Below, one piece after another: positions 11,701 through 22,216 of a DNA stretch of 64,000 bases. Numbering within the stretch: position 1 is the stretch's first letter; each line of letters opens with the position of its first letter. Under the pieces are notes generated by a model. It was not told the origin of the DNA, searched no databases, and worked only from the letters and a program-made list of their open reading frames with translations. This stretch comes from Euglena gracilis (taxonomy: Eukaryota > Euglenida > Euglenophyceae > Euglenales). The DNA lies in the NCBI GenBank assembly GCA_039621445.1, contig CP154956.1, forward strand, positions 46,915,291-46,979,290. The letters run 5' to 3'. Both the position numbers and the translations under genes were made by a program.

Positions 11701-14700
11701 GACCCAACCTAAAACTCGAGGGCATCCAAATTCGCCCCTGGGAACAGGGGTTTGAGCAATGGACGAAAGTGGTTGTCATTGCCACGAGGGGTTCTTGTGG
11801 GGGTTTTGCACAACTTGTACGGGCGACATTCACTGCCGACCGATGGTGTTCTGTGAGAAAGAATGGAACAGAGTCAGCAAGGGCGCCACTAATAGGGAAA
11901 GCAACTTAATGAATCGCAATGATAATTGAGAGCTTGGTTGATGTTCTTTCACAAATCAACGGCTGCCGCAGGGGGGGGGGGGCGGTCTCGACCTGTGTTT
12001 TTTGGGGTGCCACAACAGGGTTAGGATACCAAGTTCCTTGAGTGCGGCTTGAACTGAGTAATGCGCCTTCAGGTGTGACGAATTGTTGACGGCTGTCAAT
12101 GCCTGCTCAGAAGTAACACTTTCCCAGCGGACTCCTATCCGGGTGATGCACCGCCGGTGTGTTACCGCTCCACTCGTCGACACCCACACATACATTCTCA
12201 GCAAAAGAACTTCAGTTTCTTAATGAATAACCATCACTGGCTGGAATTTCAAGTGTTTGTATTTTAGCTTAGAAGACAGTTTACTGGCCATTGAATGCAA
12301 TTTATCTTTTTTATTGATGCAATGTTTCCAATGGTTCTCCAAAATGGTGGGATCCCAAATTGTATTCTAGGCTGGGCTGTGAAGTTGTTTCCTAGCGGTC
12401 TTGGTGCTTGGCAGGTCGCTCCTTACACGCCAGAAGACCATCCACCATATCCAGTGCGAGCGGATCAACGCCCACTGGCTCGTAGTGGACGTGGAGACCA
12501 GTGCCGGCACCTACGTCAAGGTGTGTGTCCGACATTGGGAAGCACCACCCACCGCTTCAACGGGAGCCAGTAGCAGCGAGGGGCTCTTGGTTTGTAACCC
12601 CTCCATCGCAGGATATTGGTTGGCCAGAATGTCAAAGGCGGCTGATCTCGCATTTAAGCTTTTTTGTGCTCCTTTGGGCATTTTGCGCGAAGGAACACGC
12701 GTTTTGGCTGCGCGTCCCTGTGTGTGGATGATTCATTTTGTGGGTTGGAACCTCGGGGAAAGGCCGAAATTCGGTGTTTTTTGACCCTCTGAAATATGGC
12801 ACGGAAACATTTGATCCCCCCCCCTGGTTTGACCCCTGGGAAAGAAAGATACCAAAAATGCACCCCCCCCCCGGTCCTGTCCACCGCATTTCCTATGTGA
12901 TAGATGCCAGTGACAGGTGGTGTTCTGGAGGCCTGGCAGTGATACCCCTTTGCTTCCTTCTTTGGTTGCCTGCAGTGGCCTGCGGAAGCTTTTGAAGCCT
13001 GGTGTGGATGGTTGGTTTTGAAGTCGTTCCATTGGGCATGCTCAAATGAGCGACAATTGTCCCGTGTCCAAGTGCAAGTTTCAGCACTTGCAACACTTGC
13101 AGCACTTGCAACAACAAAAATAAAAAAAATACATTTGCGCAATTTCGCAAATACATTTGCGCAATTTCGCACTGGGACATTGTTTTTTGCAACCGTGTGG
13201 GTGTCACCAGGGATTCCCACAAATTCGTGTCACGAATAATCACAAATCACAAATTTGGGGATTTTCCAAAATTACAAATAACCACGAAACCATCACGATT
13301 TTCCACAGACAATCACAAATAATTTTAAATCAGTTTCGCCCCCCTTTTTTAATGAATGTGTCTCTCTGAAAACGGCTTTTCTATCAAGGATTAAGGTTCA
13401 ATCAAGGGGGAAACAAACGTGGACAAGGGGTGTTATATTTGGCCTTTGCTCTCTGCCACTCTCTGTCTTATGTTCTCCTCTATCCATCGTCATCATCAGC
13501 ATCAGCATCCCATCTCCTCCGTGTGTTTTATTCCTGATGAAGAAGTCTGTGGAATTGGAGAACAGGTGGTCAAGCTGGCATACTGAAAAATATTTCCCCT
13601 GTCCTCCTGTCAGAGGACGATGATACGTGCTAGCAAAAGGTCAACATTGATTGGGACGAATTGTTCACTGGCAAAACCTAGCTTCGTGAAGAGTGTGCAA
13701 CAAGGCAGGCCACAAGAACATGTTTGAATGAGTGGGGCACCCAGCAGGATTCCAGAAACAAGATGAAAAATGATATCTGGGTTCCAAAAAACAGCCCAAA
13801 ATTGTCCAAATGGCCCAGCAGTGGTGGAAAATGCCAACGGGCCAAAACAGACAAAATTGTACAGAAACCGCCCAAATTGCTAACAATTAAGCCCAACGTG
13901 ACAAATGGTTCCAATTTTTTTAGTTTGGCCCAGGTACGTCCCCCCTTCCCCTTGGCGCTTGTACCCCCTCCTCCTTACATGCAAATTTGCCCCCCCCAAA
14001 GTTGGCTTTCGCCCTTTTGCACATGGCCGCCAAAATCCTCAACATGCAAATTTGGCCCCCATAAGGTTGGCCTGCCAAGCGCCTCGGGGGGGGGGGCACG
14101 TGGGCCATCATCAGAAACTGATTTTCTTGTGGAATTCTGCACAATTCGGCAAATTTTCACAAAGCCCCGCAAAATATTGCAACGTACCACAAAATTGTAT
14201 TGCATGATGTATTGCTGTTTTGTGCAATAAAGGAAAACCGGACGCTTTTTTGGTGACACAATAATCAGGAATACTCACGAATAATCACAAATAGTCGCAT
14301 AATCACGAATCAGAATCAAGGGTGGTCAGCACAAATTGTGGGAATCCCTTGTATCAGAGAGTCTCAACTTAAGCGGTTGATGTAGCCCAGAACTCAACTG
14401 GTAATCGGTGAAAGTCCTCTTGTGTCCTTTATCCCCTTCATTTATGATATTTTTTTGAGCTCACTCACAGTCTGTTTATCCGTGTGCTTTTTGTTGCATG
14501 GTTGCATGCTGCATGGAGCTGGAGAACGGATGTTGTGAAGCTGTGGTATCACCTCTCCTGTATTCTTATGGTGCCGGACCTCCTCCCTGTGCGCATTCTG
14601 GTATTTTTGAATGGTTCTTTTGCGCAATTGCACAAAGGAGCATGCCATAGTTCATTTGCGCAATTGCGCAAGTGAGTGATTTTTTGAAGCCTGAACAGTG

Positions 14701-15893
14701 CGGATTTCTGAGACAAGAGCACAGTGGAGACACGGCGCCCATGAAGTGGAGGAGCTTGTGATGTCTGAGAGTGTCAAAGAAAGCGTGTCAGGGTGCTGTA
14801 CCATATGCCCCTCTGAACACAAAGACCTTCCGTAAGCAAATGTCGAAGTCAGCTGATCCGTTTGTCCATCCCTTCATCCATTCACAGGCAATGTACTGCA
14901 CATTTTGTTTCGAAAAAGACGTGGGGTGAAGGGCATTTTTCAACTCCTTTTTCTTGAAGGATAACTCCTTGAATTGCTGTTTAGCTTGATATTTCAGGGA
15001 TGCTAAAATGGTTTTTCACAGGCTCAGTACCGATGTCCAGATTCGGACCCAGGAGGCTGGTCATTTGCTATAATTCTAATTTTTCATAATTTAACGTGTA
15101 CATAATCACACAATTGTGCAAATCCATCATCTGAATGCCCCATTCGCAATTACACAAGTGTTCTCTTGTGCGACTGCGCAAATGGACCGTTTGCAATGTT
15201 GCAGTAACCTTCGATTGGGGAGTTATGCAAACATACCGTTCTCGCTGTTGTTGAAGTGGCCCCTGTGCTCATCCGCACTAGCGGTTCTTTGTGCAAGAGG
15301 ACCAACAATAATTTTTTTTTAAAGTCAAGGTGTGTGATATGATAAGAGGCTCGGTCTCACCTGCCCTAAATCGTTCCAGCAACATCCCAAGTTGATGAAG
15401 CAGCAATTGGTTGGTCCCCAAACACATATGCTCAGTATTTGTGTTCTTTATGCTGTGGGGACACCTGCTCTAGGGCACTCTGACGGTCAAAATCTTTTCA
15501 CTTCGCCTTGCGATCTTGGGTCATCGGACTGCATCCTGAATAGGATGTTTGTGCCACTCATTGGGGCATTCGATAAGCGTCACCTTTGCGCAGTTGCGCA
15601 ATCGAACAAGCCAACTTTGTGCTTTGTGCTAAGTGGAGATCAGCCGCCTCAGAATGCGTCTGCCAGGGCTGAACAGCTTCTGTTAGAGGATAAGATTGTG
15701 GTTTGAGCAACCTTCGTGGCAGCTGTGGTGTGGATGCGGGTCAAGGAAAGGGAAAGCCCTCTGGAAACTCTCTGCCCTCTGTGTGCCGCAGGAGTTCATC
15801 AACGGGGATTGCGGACGGACGGTCCCGTCCTTGGCCAGCCTGTTACAGTGCCGGACCGAAATCATCCAGTTGGATGTCACAGATGTGTTGTGA
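3827..15893 (+). CDS. PUS10: tRNA pseudouridine synthase PUS10 (5' end missing), copy A
   Basis: PUS10 isomerises uridine to pseudouridine in the TPsiC arm of tRNA. Exons I can support are 3827-3906, 4028-4144, 4420-about 4500, 5325-5375, 5607-5763, 7416-7468 (or from 7371), 7655-7825, 7898-8002, 8045-8128, 9842-9937, 10652-10702, 10974-11065, 11545-11627, 12073-12156, 12415-12520 and 15792-15893 (TGA). From 7416 on, every junction is GT-AG and phase-consistent. Landmarks are HEPLFLLG/RYCKWHR, LAQTPWVVNGKRLT, the catalytic GREDMDVRMLGNG, RRPFVVE, QRTPIRVMHRR, VETSAGTYVK and EFINGDCGRT, all in family order. The 5' exons resemble the THUMP-like N-terminal half (FSFALGMPKATIVRNAA), which is weaker. 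The first exons with the zinc-binding cysteines were not found. The 3' end of the 4420 exon is unresolved (in-frame TGA at 4501). Confidence 0.88.
4549..4632. repeat. GTGTG pentanucleotide microsatellite
   Basis: Imperfect tandem GGTGT units within a PUS10 intron. Confidence 0.9.
5155..5205. repeat. Interstitial telomeric repeat (CCCTAA)8.5
   Basis: Fifty-one bases of perfect AACCCT repeats, flanked on both sides by ordinary sequence and lying in a PUS10 intron. A two-unit stub lies at about 6186-6202. The C-strand reads left to right. Confidence 0.95.
5764..6547. other. PUS10 intron sequence, no exon seen
   Basis: About 780 bp with a short CCCTAA stub near 6190 and pyrimidine-rich tracts. 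No conserved coding segment was recognised. Confidence 0.4.
6607..6707. repeat. Small foldback with CAACTATATGCCCCC arms
   Basis: CCAACTATATGCCCCC at the left is matched by GGGGGCATATAGTTGG at the right, about 100 bp overall, with a second internal GGGGGGCATATAGG. The copy B version (28848-about 28953) differs in C- and G-run length and has a decayed right arm. Confidence 0.65.
7209..7302. repeat. Small foldback with CCCTTGTCTGAGCAC arms
   Basis: CCCCCTTGTCTGAGCACT is followed by its imperfect complement GTGCTTGGACAAGGGTGGGG. A related C-run half lies at 6952-6975. It resembles the element at 23431-23541. The copy B equivalent is about 29458-29540. Confidence 0.55.
7655..7825 (+). CDS. PUS10: PUS10 exon: start of catalytic domain
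   Basis: Starts after CCTGCAG and ends at CCCAG|GTTATG. It encodes GRYCKWHRHLAQTPW, then VVNGKRLTPTSIQELVG, the near-invariant PUS10 motif that opens the pseudouridine synthase fold. In copy B (29904-30074) the exon carries several conservative substitutions and its 5' splice site reads GC instead of GT. Confidence 0.9.
7898..8128 (+). CDS. PUS10: PUS10 lineage-specific acidic/NLS-like insert (two exons, 42-nt intron)
   Basis: Exon 7898-8002 reads PDVVLGPKVDGAGSPADE. After removal of a 42-nt GT-AG intron (8003-8044, which also removes an in-frame TGA) exon 8045-8128 reads DDGGSGVEPADKKRRIDP. All phases fit: phase 1 in, phase 1 out, ending at a good GTATGC donor. The segment sits between QELVG and GREDMDVR, where PUS10 proteins vary in length. 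It is hydrophilic with a KKRR basic cluster. Skipping both exons also keeps the frame, so it may be alternative. Confidence 0.55.
8411..8593. repeat. CA/CCCA microsatellite, copy A
   Basis: CACACG, CACA and CCCACCCA units in a PUS10 intron. The homologous tract in copy B is 30661-30853, with a different unit order and length. Long His/Thr or Val/Cys frames over it are artefacts of the repeat. Confidence 0.92.
9842..9937 (+). CDS. PUS10: PUS10 exon with the catalytic aspartate motif
   Basis: Starts after CCCCTGACAG and ends at GGCC|GTGAGG. It encodes KFHTCGREDMDVRMLGNG. The GREDxDVR motif carries the catalytic Asp of the family and is intact here and in copy B (32192-32287). It joins in phase to 10652-10702, giving RRPFVVEATSPHF. 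Confidence 0.92.
12073..12520 (+). CDS. PUS10: PUS10 exons: QRTPIRVMHRR and the AGTYVK motif
   Basis: Exon 12073-12156 (LSQRTPIRVMHRR) and exon 12415-12520 (TIHHIQCERINAHW, then VETSAGTYVK) join at phase 2. Both motifs are hallmarks of the PUS10 C-terminal subdomain. The following intron runs to 15791 and is packed with repeats. Confidence 0.9.
12635..15640. repeat. Diverged dispersed-repeat block in the last PUS10 intron
   Basis: Segments at about 12635-13000 and 14900-15600 are diverged copies of 19855-20240 and 20830-21470. Shared words include GTGTTCTGGAGGCC, GACCCTCTGAAA, GGCTCGGTCTCACCTGCCC, AAATCGTTCCAGCAACATC and AGCGTCAC/AGCGTTAC. The block carries many TTGCGCAATTGCGCAA-type palindromes and is split by the 13208-14351 element. 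The copy B counterpart is about 34990-38000. I see no PUS10 exon in it. Confidence 0.65.
13208..14351. mobile_element. TIR element inside the PUS10 intron, about 1.14 kb
   Basis: CAGGGATTCCCACAAATTCG at 13208 is matched in inverse orientation by AATTGTGGGAATCCCTTG ending at 14351. Next to both ends are AATCACAAAT-type units. The interior has two direct ACATGCAAATTTG units (near 13978 and 14042) and no transposase frame. A clear target duplication was not found. The copy B equivalent is 35567-36710. Confidence 0.55.
15792..15893 (+). CDS. PUS10: PUS10 terminal exon
   Basis: Starts after GTGCCGCAG at phase 0, encodes EFINGDCGRTVPSLASLL, then EIIQLDVTDVL, and ends with TGA at 15891-15893. This is the expected C-terminus of the family with no extension. 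Confidence 0.9.
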   Translation, partial: EFINGDCGRTVPSLASLLQCRTEIIQLDVTDVL

Positions 15894-17133
15894 CCACATA
15901 ACATGGGGCACAGTGTCGCAGCCCAAGAACAAGTGGCTTAACACTGGACAGACCCCTCCTCTCAGTGTCGATATGTTTCTCAGCCTGCACGCAACAGGTT
16001 CAACAGTTCACCCTGAAGCAGCTCTGTGCACAATTGGCACAAATCGGAGTGAGGGCGGGAGGGGGTTGGCCAGGGAAGTGCTATCCACAATTCTCCCTCA
16101 ATTTTCCGCATTTTTCCCAGCAATTTGCCCCCATTCCCTGCAAAGTTTAGGTGGTCCCTCAAATGGTCCGCAAGGGAACACAAATGTTTTTCACTGCTTT
16201 CTTGCGAAATTTTCAGGGCCAGGTGTGAGAACTGGGTGGGGGTGATAGGGTTGGGGGGCAGGAGTCCCCGGGTTGTCTTATGTGTCTCGTTTATTCTTTC
16301 CGACCTACTGTGCTGATAAATGAAGATATGGGGAAGATTTATTCCTGAATTGATCCTAAGGATCAATTCAGACATTGCAACTCTTTGGGCAAATTTCACT
16401 TTTTTTGATTTTGATTTTCAGTTTTCATGTAATTTTTTAATTTTTTAATTTTGATTTTGATTTTGATTTTTTGTTTTAATCTGCAATCCCCAACGTCCCA
16501 ATTATTGGAAAGTGAAGACCCACCCCCTGACAGTTTCTTGACAGTTTCCTGGTTGCCAACACCCCTTTCTTTTCATTCTTGTGTTCGTTTGTTTCATTTG
16601 TTTGTTCATTCATCGTTCATTCATTGAAAAAAGAAATAGTATATTCACGCGCGCGCACACGCGCGCACAATTGCTTTTTTTTGACGATGTGATTGTTCTC
16701 TAGGGCAGAAAATGGGTTCACCATGATGTAAAACGTTGTACAATTGATTCCACCACAAAGGATTCAAATGCAGGTGTGTTGCAAGGGGTTGGGCGAGCAT
16801 CATTCTCCCAACCTGTCATTCTCTTCCAACCCAACACAGCCCTCAGCTGTTCCCCCCCCCAATCCATATGGTGACGTGACTGGTGTTTCATGGCGGCGGA
16901 TGGCCATCACTCCGGCCCCCCTCTGGTACAGGTCTGCAACAGCTGTGTTTATGCCGGGGCGAAATGCCCCCCCCCCCTGGTGATCAGTGACTGACTGGTT
17001 TTCCAAATAAAAAAGTAGCAGGCTCGTTGTTGTTCATCTCTCGGTAACGGAGGCTGGTCTGTTTCATTTGGTCAAGGTGACACAGAACCTGAGTTTTTTT
17101 GTGTGCGCCTGTGTGTGTCTTGGTGTGTGTGTC

Positions 17134-17171
<38 letters not shown>

Positions 17172-17327
17172 CATGCACAAGCACACACACACACACACAC
17201 ACATCCACGCATTTGCATGCGTTGTTGTTTTGAAATGGTCAGCATATTTGCTTTGAACGGGACTGATTTTTCCCCCATTCATCACGTCTTCAAAACATGT
17301 TTGGGAACCGCTCCCAATTCTCTGCAG
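15894..17327. other. PUS10 to next-gene interval
   Basis: About 1.4 kb holding a possible small exon near 15995-16050 (QQFTLKQLCAQLAQIG between an acceptor and a GTGAGG donor), a GATTTT-rich tract at 16400-16475, an alternating CG/CA tract at 16648-16671 and a GT/CA microsatellite from about 17101. No promoter or polyadenylation signal could be assigned with confidence. Confidence 0.4.
17101..17205. repeat. GT then CA microsatellite, copy A
   Basis: A GT-rich run followed by a CA-rich run with an ATGCACAAG interruption, so it can fold on itself. The copy B tract (39455-39568) has a different unit count and interruptions. Confidence 0.9.
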
Positions 17328-17640
17328 GACGCGTTCTGGATGGCCATTGTGCAGGAGTGTGGCCACACCCGCAGCGAGGCCCAGGCGCTGGAGGCAGAGA
17401 ATGTCCACCTCCGCAAGGCCATCTTGTCTCTGTGCCGGGTTGTGGCCCTCGCCTCCCGCCTCGGGTTGGATCCCACTCCCCACGTCTCCGCCTGATGTGA
17501 CGAGGAAATGGGCTTCCCAGCAACGCTTGTAGCTGTAGCTTGCCTCCCAAAGCATCCCCCCTCTTTCCAGGTGGCGAAGCGAGCCGGCCTCAACTACCAG
17601 CCCCTGCTGAAGGCCCACGATCTGGTTCCAGAGGCCCGTT
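17328..17640 (+). CDS. GC-rich exons of an unrecognised heptad-rich protein, copy A
   Basis: An exon begins at 17328 after CTCTGCAG and reads DAFWMAIVQECGHTRSEAQ, then LEAENVHLRKAILSLCRVV, a leucine-rich helix compatible with a short coiled coil. It either stops at TGA 17493-17495 (PTPHVSA) or splices at 17483|GTCTCC to an in-phase exon at 17571 (VAKRAGLNYQPLLKAHDLVP) across an 87-nt intron. I favour splicing because both exons share GC-rich codon use. The family is not recognised. It could belong to the same gene as the WD40 exons 450 bp downstream, but I could not build a phase-consistent link. Copy B: 39694-about 40006. Confidence 0.55.
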
Positions 17641-18093
17641 GTGCGCGTCATTTGAAATCAAAAATGCTTGCTCATAAGTCGTTATCCCAAATTCTGGTGT
17701 GTTTGTTGAACAACCTTTGGACAGGGCGAGGGTGTGCAAAGGGCAAGCAGATTTGTATCAGAAGCCCTCACGGAGGACTCAGTGATACCAACGTTAATTT
17801 GGGGTGAGGCCATCCTGACCTGCCTCTTCACTAACTCGACCGCATACACCCTGGGGAACAATGCTTTGGACAAAAGCAATGCTTTTGAGTATGGTTTTTT
17901 TTTCATTTTCAGCCAATAAGTAACCTCCGGCTTAGTGGAATGCAGAATTCTGTTGTTTAAGCATTCCCCATGGGTTGTGGGGCTGGAGCTTAGATTTTTC
18001 AGTAGCTCGCTCGTTCCTTTGGATGTGTGAAAACGCCACATGTGCGGCTCGGTGGCGTGCCGGCTTTGACTGTCATGCAACAGCCTCTGTCAG

Positions 18094-19082
18094 CACCACG
18101 CGATCGTCGCGCCTTGTGCGGACCTCCACAGCAAGGCGCCGTCTGACGCCCCCGCCGGCCCGTTCTGCTTGTACATGCCCCTCGGCAGCCACCCCGCCGC
18201 GGTGTACACGGCCCGCTTCAGCCCCTCCGGGTGTGCCCGGGAGGTTGGTGTGGAGCACGAATGCTTCAGGTTCCCTACCAGGGGTTTTCTTAAGCCGGAG
18301 GGGACCCCATCCCGGGGGGGGGGTCCAGCCAGCCAGCAGCTCAAATCAAGCCAGCAGCCCAAATTCGGGCTGGGAGCCCCCCCCCCCCCGGGGGTCGAGT
18401 GAAATAAAGTTGGGTCCAGCCCGGCCGGAGGCCGGGCCAGCCGGCCGAAGACCAGGCCATTCGGCCGCAAGCTGGCCAGCCAACTGGGCTGCCCAGCTCA
18501 CCTATCCCTGTATTTTCCCCCCTCATCACAACTTCCTCCATCACAGCCCCCCAGCCTTGATCTAGCTCCATCCATCAAAATGTCGAGAAAGCAAAAATGT
18601 ATTGGAAAAAATTTGTTTTTCATTGACCCAGCCCAGCCCAGCCCCCTCCAGCCCTGGACCCCCCCCCACCCTCCTATCCCCCCGGGGGGGGGGGGTCCAG
18701 CCAGCAGCTCATTTCCAGCCAGCAGCCTTTTTGCCAGCCGGAGGCTGGACCCCCCCTGGGGGGGGGTCCTTAAGAAAACCCCTGTTCCCTACTTTGGGCA
18801 AAACAACCTCGGCATTCACCTCACTCACTGCGCAGCTCCAGCCGGTGCATTCGATTCCAGGCACACCCACAACACATTCCTGCACCAATCTGATGCATGG
18901 TCCTGTCCCCTCGCAGGTCCATCCTGGCCTCCGCGTCTTTCGACGGGTCGGTGTATGTGTGGGACATGAACGAGTTCGACCGCCAGGAGCTGCTGCCAGC
19001 ACACACCTCCAGGCGTGGCATGGCTCTCTTTGACACCCCTCTGTCTCCCCTCTCACCATATATATTGTTCAACAGGATTTGA
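18094..19082 (+). CDS. WD40-repeat protein fragment (two exons), copy A
   Basis: Exon 18094-18230 (after CTCTGTCAG) reads HHAIVAPCADLHSKAPSD, then LGSHPAAVYTARFSPSG. Exon 18917-19082 (after CTCGCAG) completes the blade with SILASASFDGSVYVWDM and LLPAHTSRRG, ending at TGA 19080-19082 unless a further splice is used. GH-like start, VYxxxFSPSG and LASASFDGxVxVWD are the WD40 signature, close in style to TBL1 or TAF5 type propellers. Only one full blade is visible, so the rest of the propeller must lie in unrecognised exons. A hAT-type MITE sits in the intron. WD40 proteins act as scaffolds; the specific role here is unknown. Confidence 0.7.
18279..18784. mobile_element. hAT-type MITE in WD40 intron, 8-bp target duplication, copy A
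   Basis: The element begins CAGGGGTTTTCTTAAG and ends with the exact complement CTTAAGAAAACCCCTG. It is flanked by the 8-bp direct repeat TTCCCTAC (18271-18278 and 18785-18792). An 8-bp TSD plus a CAGGGG terminus is diagnostic of hAT superfamily insertion. The interior (506 bp) is CCAGCC/GGCTGG-rich with C- and G-runs and no transposase. Confidence 0.9.
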
Positions 19083-19854
19083 GGTTCTCTTCTTGCACAA
19101 CTTGGAATGAAGATGGAAAAGTTGTCCCAGAAAGAGAATATTTGGCCTTGTCATTGCAGGCCACAGAGTGGGGACTGCTTTGAGTTTAGAAATGGCCCAC
19201 CAAACACCATTCATTCCTTTTTTGGTCACGCCCCACAACTCCCATTCTGCAGAGCCACACACTAATTGAGGTATGGTTTTTTTTTGCGTTGCCAAATCCC
19301 CCGCCCAGGGCTTTTTACAACCAACGACAAACCACCACGTACAGAACTAGTGAATGGAAACCTGTCATGCTCTTCCAGATCCCAACTCAACAGTTTGAAT
19401 ATGACCAGGTTATTTCTCAAGCCACAGGAAAAAAAATGTCCACCCCACATTTAAACCTTTTTTTTTACCAGGGTTCGACATAAGGAGGGTTTCACGGCTT
19501 TACAGGGTTTGCGAGGCTTGCCAGAAGGGGGGTGAACCCCCCCCTTCTTGACTGTCCAAATCCCCACTTTCCGGACTGACCCGGGGGGTACCAAGGACCC
19601 CAAAGGTCAAGTTTTTCGGCACTTTGAGCCGAGAATTTTTGGCGATTTTGACAATTTTTTGCCCCCAAGCGTGCCCATCGACCAAAAAATGGGAGTTTTT
19701 GGTCAATTTGGACGGTAAATTTGGTTATTTTGGATGCGACACTGTTTAGGTGGGGGGTTTTCTTCCCCCTTTGACTATGGGGGGGGGCGACCACCCCCAC
19801 CTGCCTTTAAATCAAACGTCTTCTGAATCCCAAACCTTGAACCTAACCACCGAT
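19083..19854. other. Downstream interval, no gene established
   Basis: Contains one possible 30-nt exon at 19378-19407 (IPTQQFEYDQ between CTCTTCCAG and GTTATT) and G/C-run sequence near 19500-19560 and 19750-19800. Nothing else is supported. Confidence 0.35.
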
Positions 19855-21480
19855 TTAGGCAGCCGATCTCGCACTGAAACGTTTTTGTGTTCCTTTGCAC
19901 ATCTGCGCAAAGGAATACGAGTTTTTTCGGGGGGGGGTAGGGTCCAGTTTTTTGAACTGCTGGTTGCACACGGCTTTTGTGTGCGGATCTTCACTGTTTC
20001 AAAATGAGAAAGGCCAAAACTTGGTGTTTTTGACCCTCTGAAACATTCCATAGAGTTTTAATTACCCCTGATTCGATCCCGGGAAACAAATAAAGCACCT
20101 AACCCCCCGGTCCTGTTTGCTGCATTTCCTGGATTAGCAACTGTCAGCACCAGCTGGTGTTCTGGAGGCCGAGTGGCAGTCCCACCCTTTGCTTGCTTTT
20201 TTGATGGTCTGCAGCACCCTGCAGAGGTTTTGAAGTCAGTTACGAAAGGAGTGGGTTTTCACAAGCAAAGAATGGGTAGAAACGGATTGTTCTGAAATTG
20301 TTGTAGATGAAGGAGAAAGAAGAGGACTTCAACCAGTTGCCAATTGAGGGCTCATGTTGAGACTCCGTGACACATTGCAGCAGAACAATGTCCCTGGGCG
20401 CAATTGTGCAAAGGAACATTGCAAAATTGCGTAACAGAACCACTTCAAAGCCAAACAAGAGCCTTTTGTACCTGTTTCATGAAAATGTGGTGTCATCTCT
20501 CCGTAATCCTACATACCAGCACCTCAACTTGTGGACGCCGAGTTTCCACTCTCCTCTTGTCTCAGACGTTCCCAGTGTCAAGGCTTGAAAATAACAAATC
20601 AATTTTTGGAACACTTGCAATTGCCCAAATGAAACAATTGGCTTGTTTCTTTGCGCAATTGTGCAAAAGGACCACTCAAAGTACCAACAATGCTCATGGT
20701 GAGGGGGGTCCACAGCATATCTGAGAGGGTCAAGAAAGAGTGTCAGGGGAGTGTCCCAAATGCCACCGGGAACACAGATATTTTAAGTCAGCAAACACAT
20801 CTATTCACAGGCAATGCACTGTGCCTCGTTTTTTGAAGTAGCACTTTCAACTCATCTTTCAAGGATAAAACGTTGAATTGCCGTTTAGTTTGGTATGTCA
20901 AGGGTAATTAAATGGTTTCACAGGTTCAATTGCTGATGTCCAAAATTTGGACCCAGGCTGGTCTTTTGCCGTATTTAATTTAATTTGACGTGTATCCGCA
21001 TTCAAACAATTGTGCAAATCCATCATCGAATGGACCGTCTTCGCAATTGCACAAGTGTTCTTGTGTGCAGTAGCGCAAAGGAACCACTTGCACAATCGTG
21101 GGAACCTTTCGTTTGAGCAGTTGCATAGCCCATTGTTGGGCTCATTTGCACAAAGGAACCATTTGCAGGGATTTGCTCAAAGGGGTCACTAATTTTATTT
21201 AAAGTCAAAGTGTATGGTGTGGTGTGAGGCTCGGTCTCACCTGCCCCAAATCGTTCCAGCAACATCCCAAAGCTGATGAAGCAGCCGTTGGTAAGTCCCC
21301 GAACACATATGTGTGTTCGGGTGTGTGCGCACCTTATGCTGTCACCTGCTCCAGGGCACCCTGACGGAACCTTTGAACTTCACCTTGCGGTCCTGGGGCA
21401 CCAACCCCCATCTTGAATACATTTTATGGGTCTGTGTGCCACTGATTGGGATTTTTAACAAGCGTTACTGCACAAGGAGG
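19855..21480. repeat. Dispersed-repeat block, second member, copy A
   Basis: Diverged duplicate of the block in the last PUS10 intron (same order of shared words) but without the 13208-14351 insert, so about 1.6 kb. One open segment at 21345-21421 reads GTLTEPLNFTLRSWGTNPH between an acceptor and a GTCTGT donor. The equivalent PUS10-intron segment is frame-broken. Whether it is an exon is unknown. Copy B is about 42220-43850. Confidence 0.6.
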
Positions 21481-22039
21481 TCGCAGGAAGCACAAAAAGA
21501 GCGCTCAGGCTCACCCCAGCGTCTCCTTTTTTTTTGGTGAAATGTGAACAGATTATTTGTTGTTTACTGGGGTGGACGACGAAAAAGGGGGGGAGGATGA
21601 ATGTCTCTGGCTTCATCCTTCATCCCTTCATTCATCGCTTCATTCCCCCGCCCCGATCGAGCATCTTCACCCATTTACACCGACCCCCACACCCCGGAAT
21701 TTTAAGAACTGTGTTAAGTGAAACACCAGCCCGTTGGTGTAAAAGGGGGGATTTGTCGACTCAACGCTTCAGTGACATTCTGGACCAGACCAATGGGCCA
21801 GGTCGTCAGCAGGATGGTTTTTTCAGCGACAGGATGGTCGTTTTTTTTTGTTAATGACTACACTTAGACCTGAGGGCCGGCCAACGGCTTGAACAGGCGT
21901 CGAACAGGGTCAAGGGTCAAAAACCGCCGGTTTTTTGACGTTTTGGGTCGAAGAATGCTGGTCATCACTTGCCCCCTGAGGCCTTTTTTTTGCCATTTTC
22001 CCTGTGTATTTTCAATTGAATGTTATGGGACGGGAAACA
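21481..22039. other. No gene recognised
   Basis: Short ATTCATC-type repeats near 21610-21650 and pyrimidine-rich sequence. No exon was recognised. Confidence 0.4.
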
Positions 22040-22195
22040 TATTCTGCAAACATAACATATAAATATATCATATTATATAAAATATAACATATCATATAAA
22101 ATATAATATATTATAAAAAATGTAACATGTTATATAAAATATTCCATTATATAAAATATAACATATTATTTTTGCCATGTCTTCAAATATAACAT
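22040..22195. repeat. AT-rich ATATAAAATATAACAT tandem repeat, copy A
   Basis: Irregular repeats of ATATAAAATATAACAT, almost GC-free, immediately before a very GC-rich segment. The copy B equivalent is 44416-44565, shorter by a few bases. Confidence 0.85.
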
Positions 22196-22216
22196 GTTTT
22201 TTTTTTTTAAAGGACG

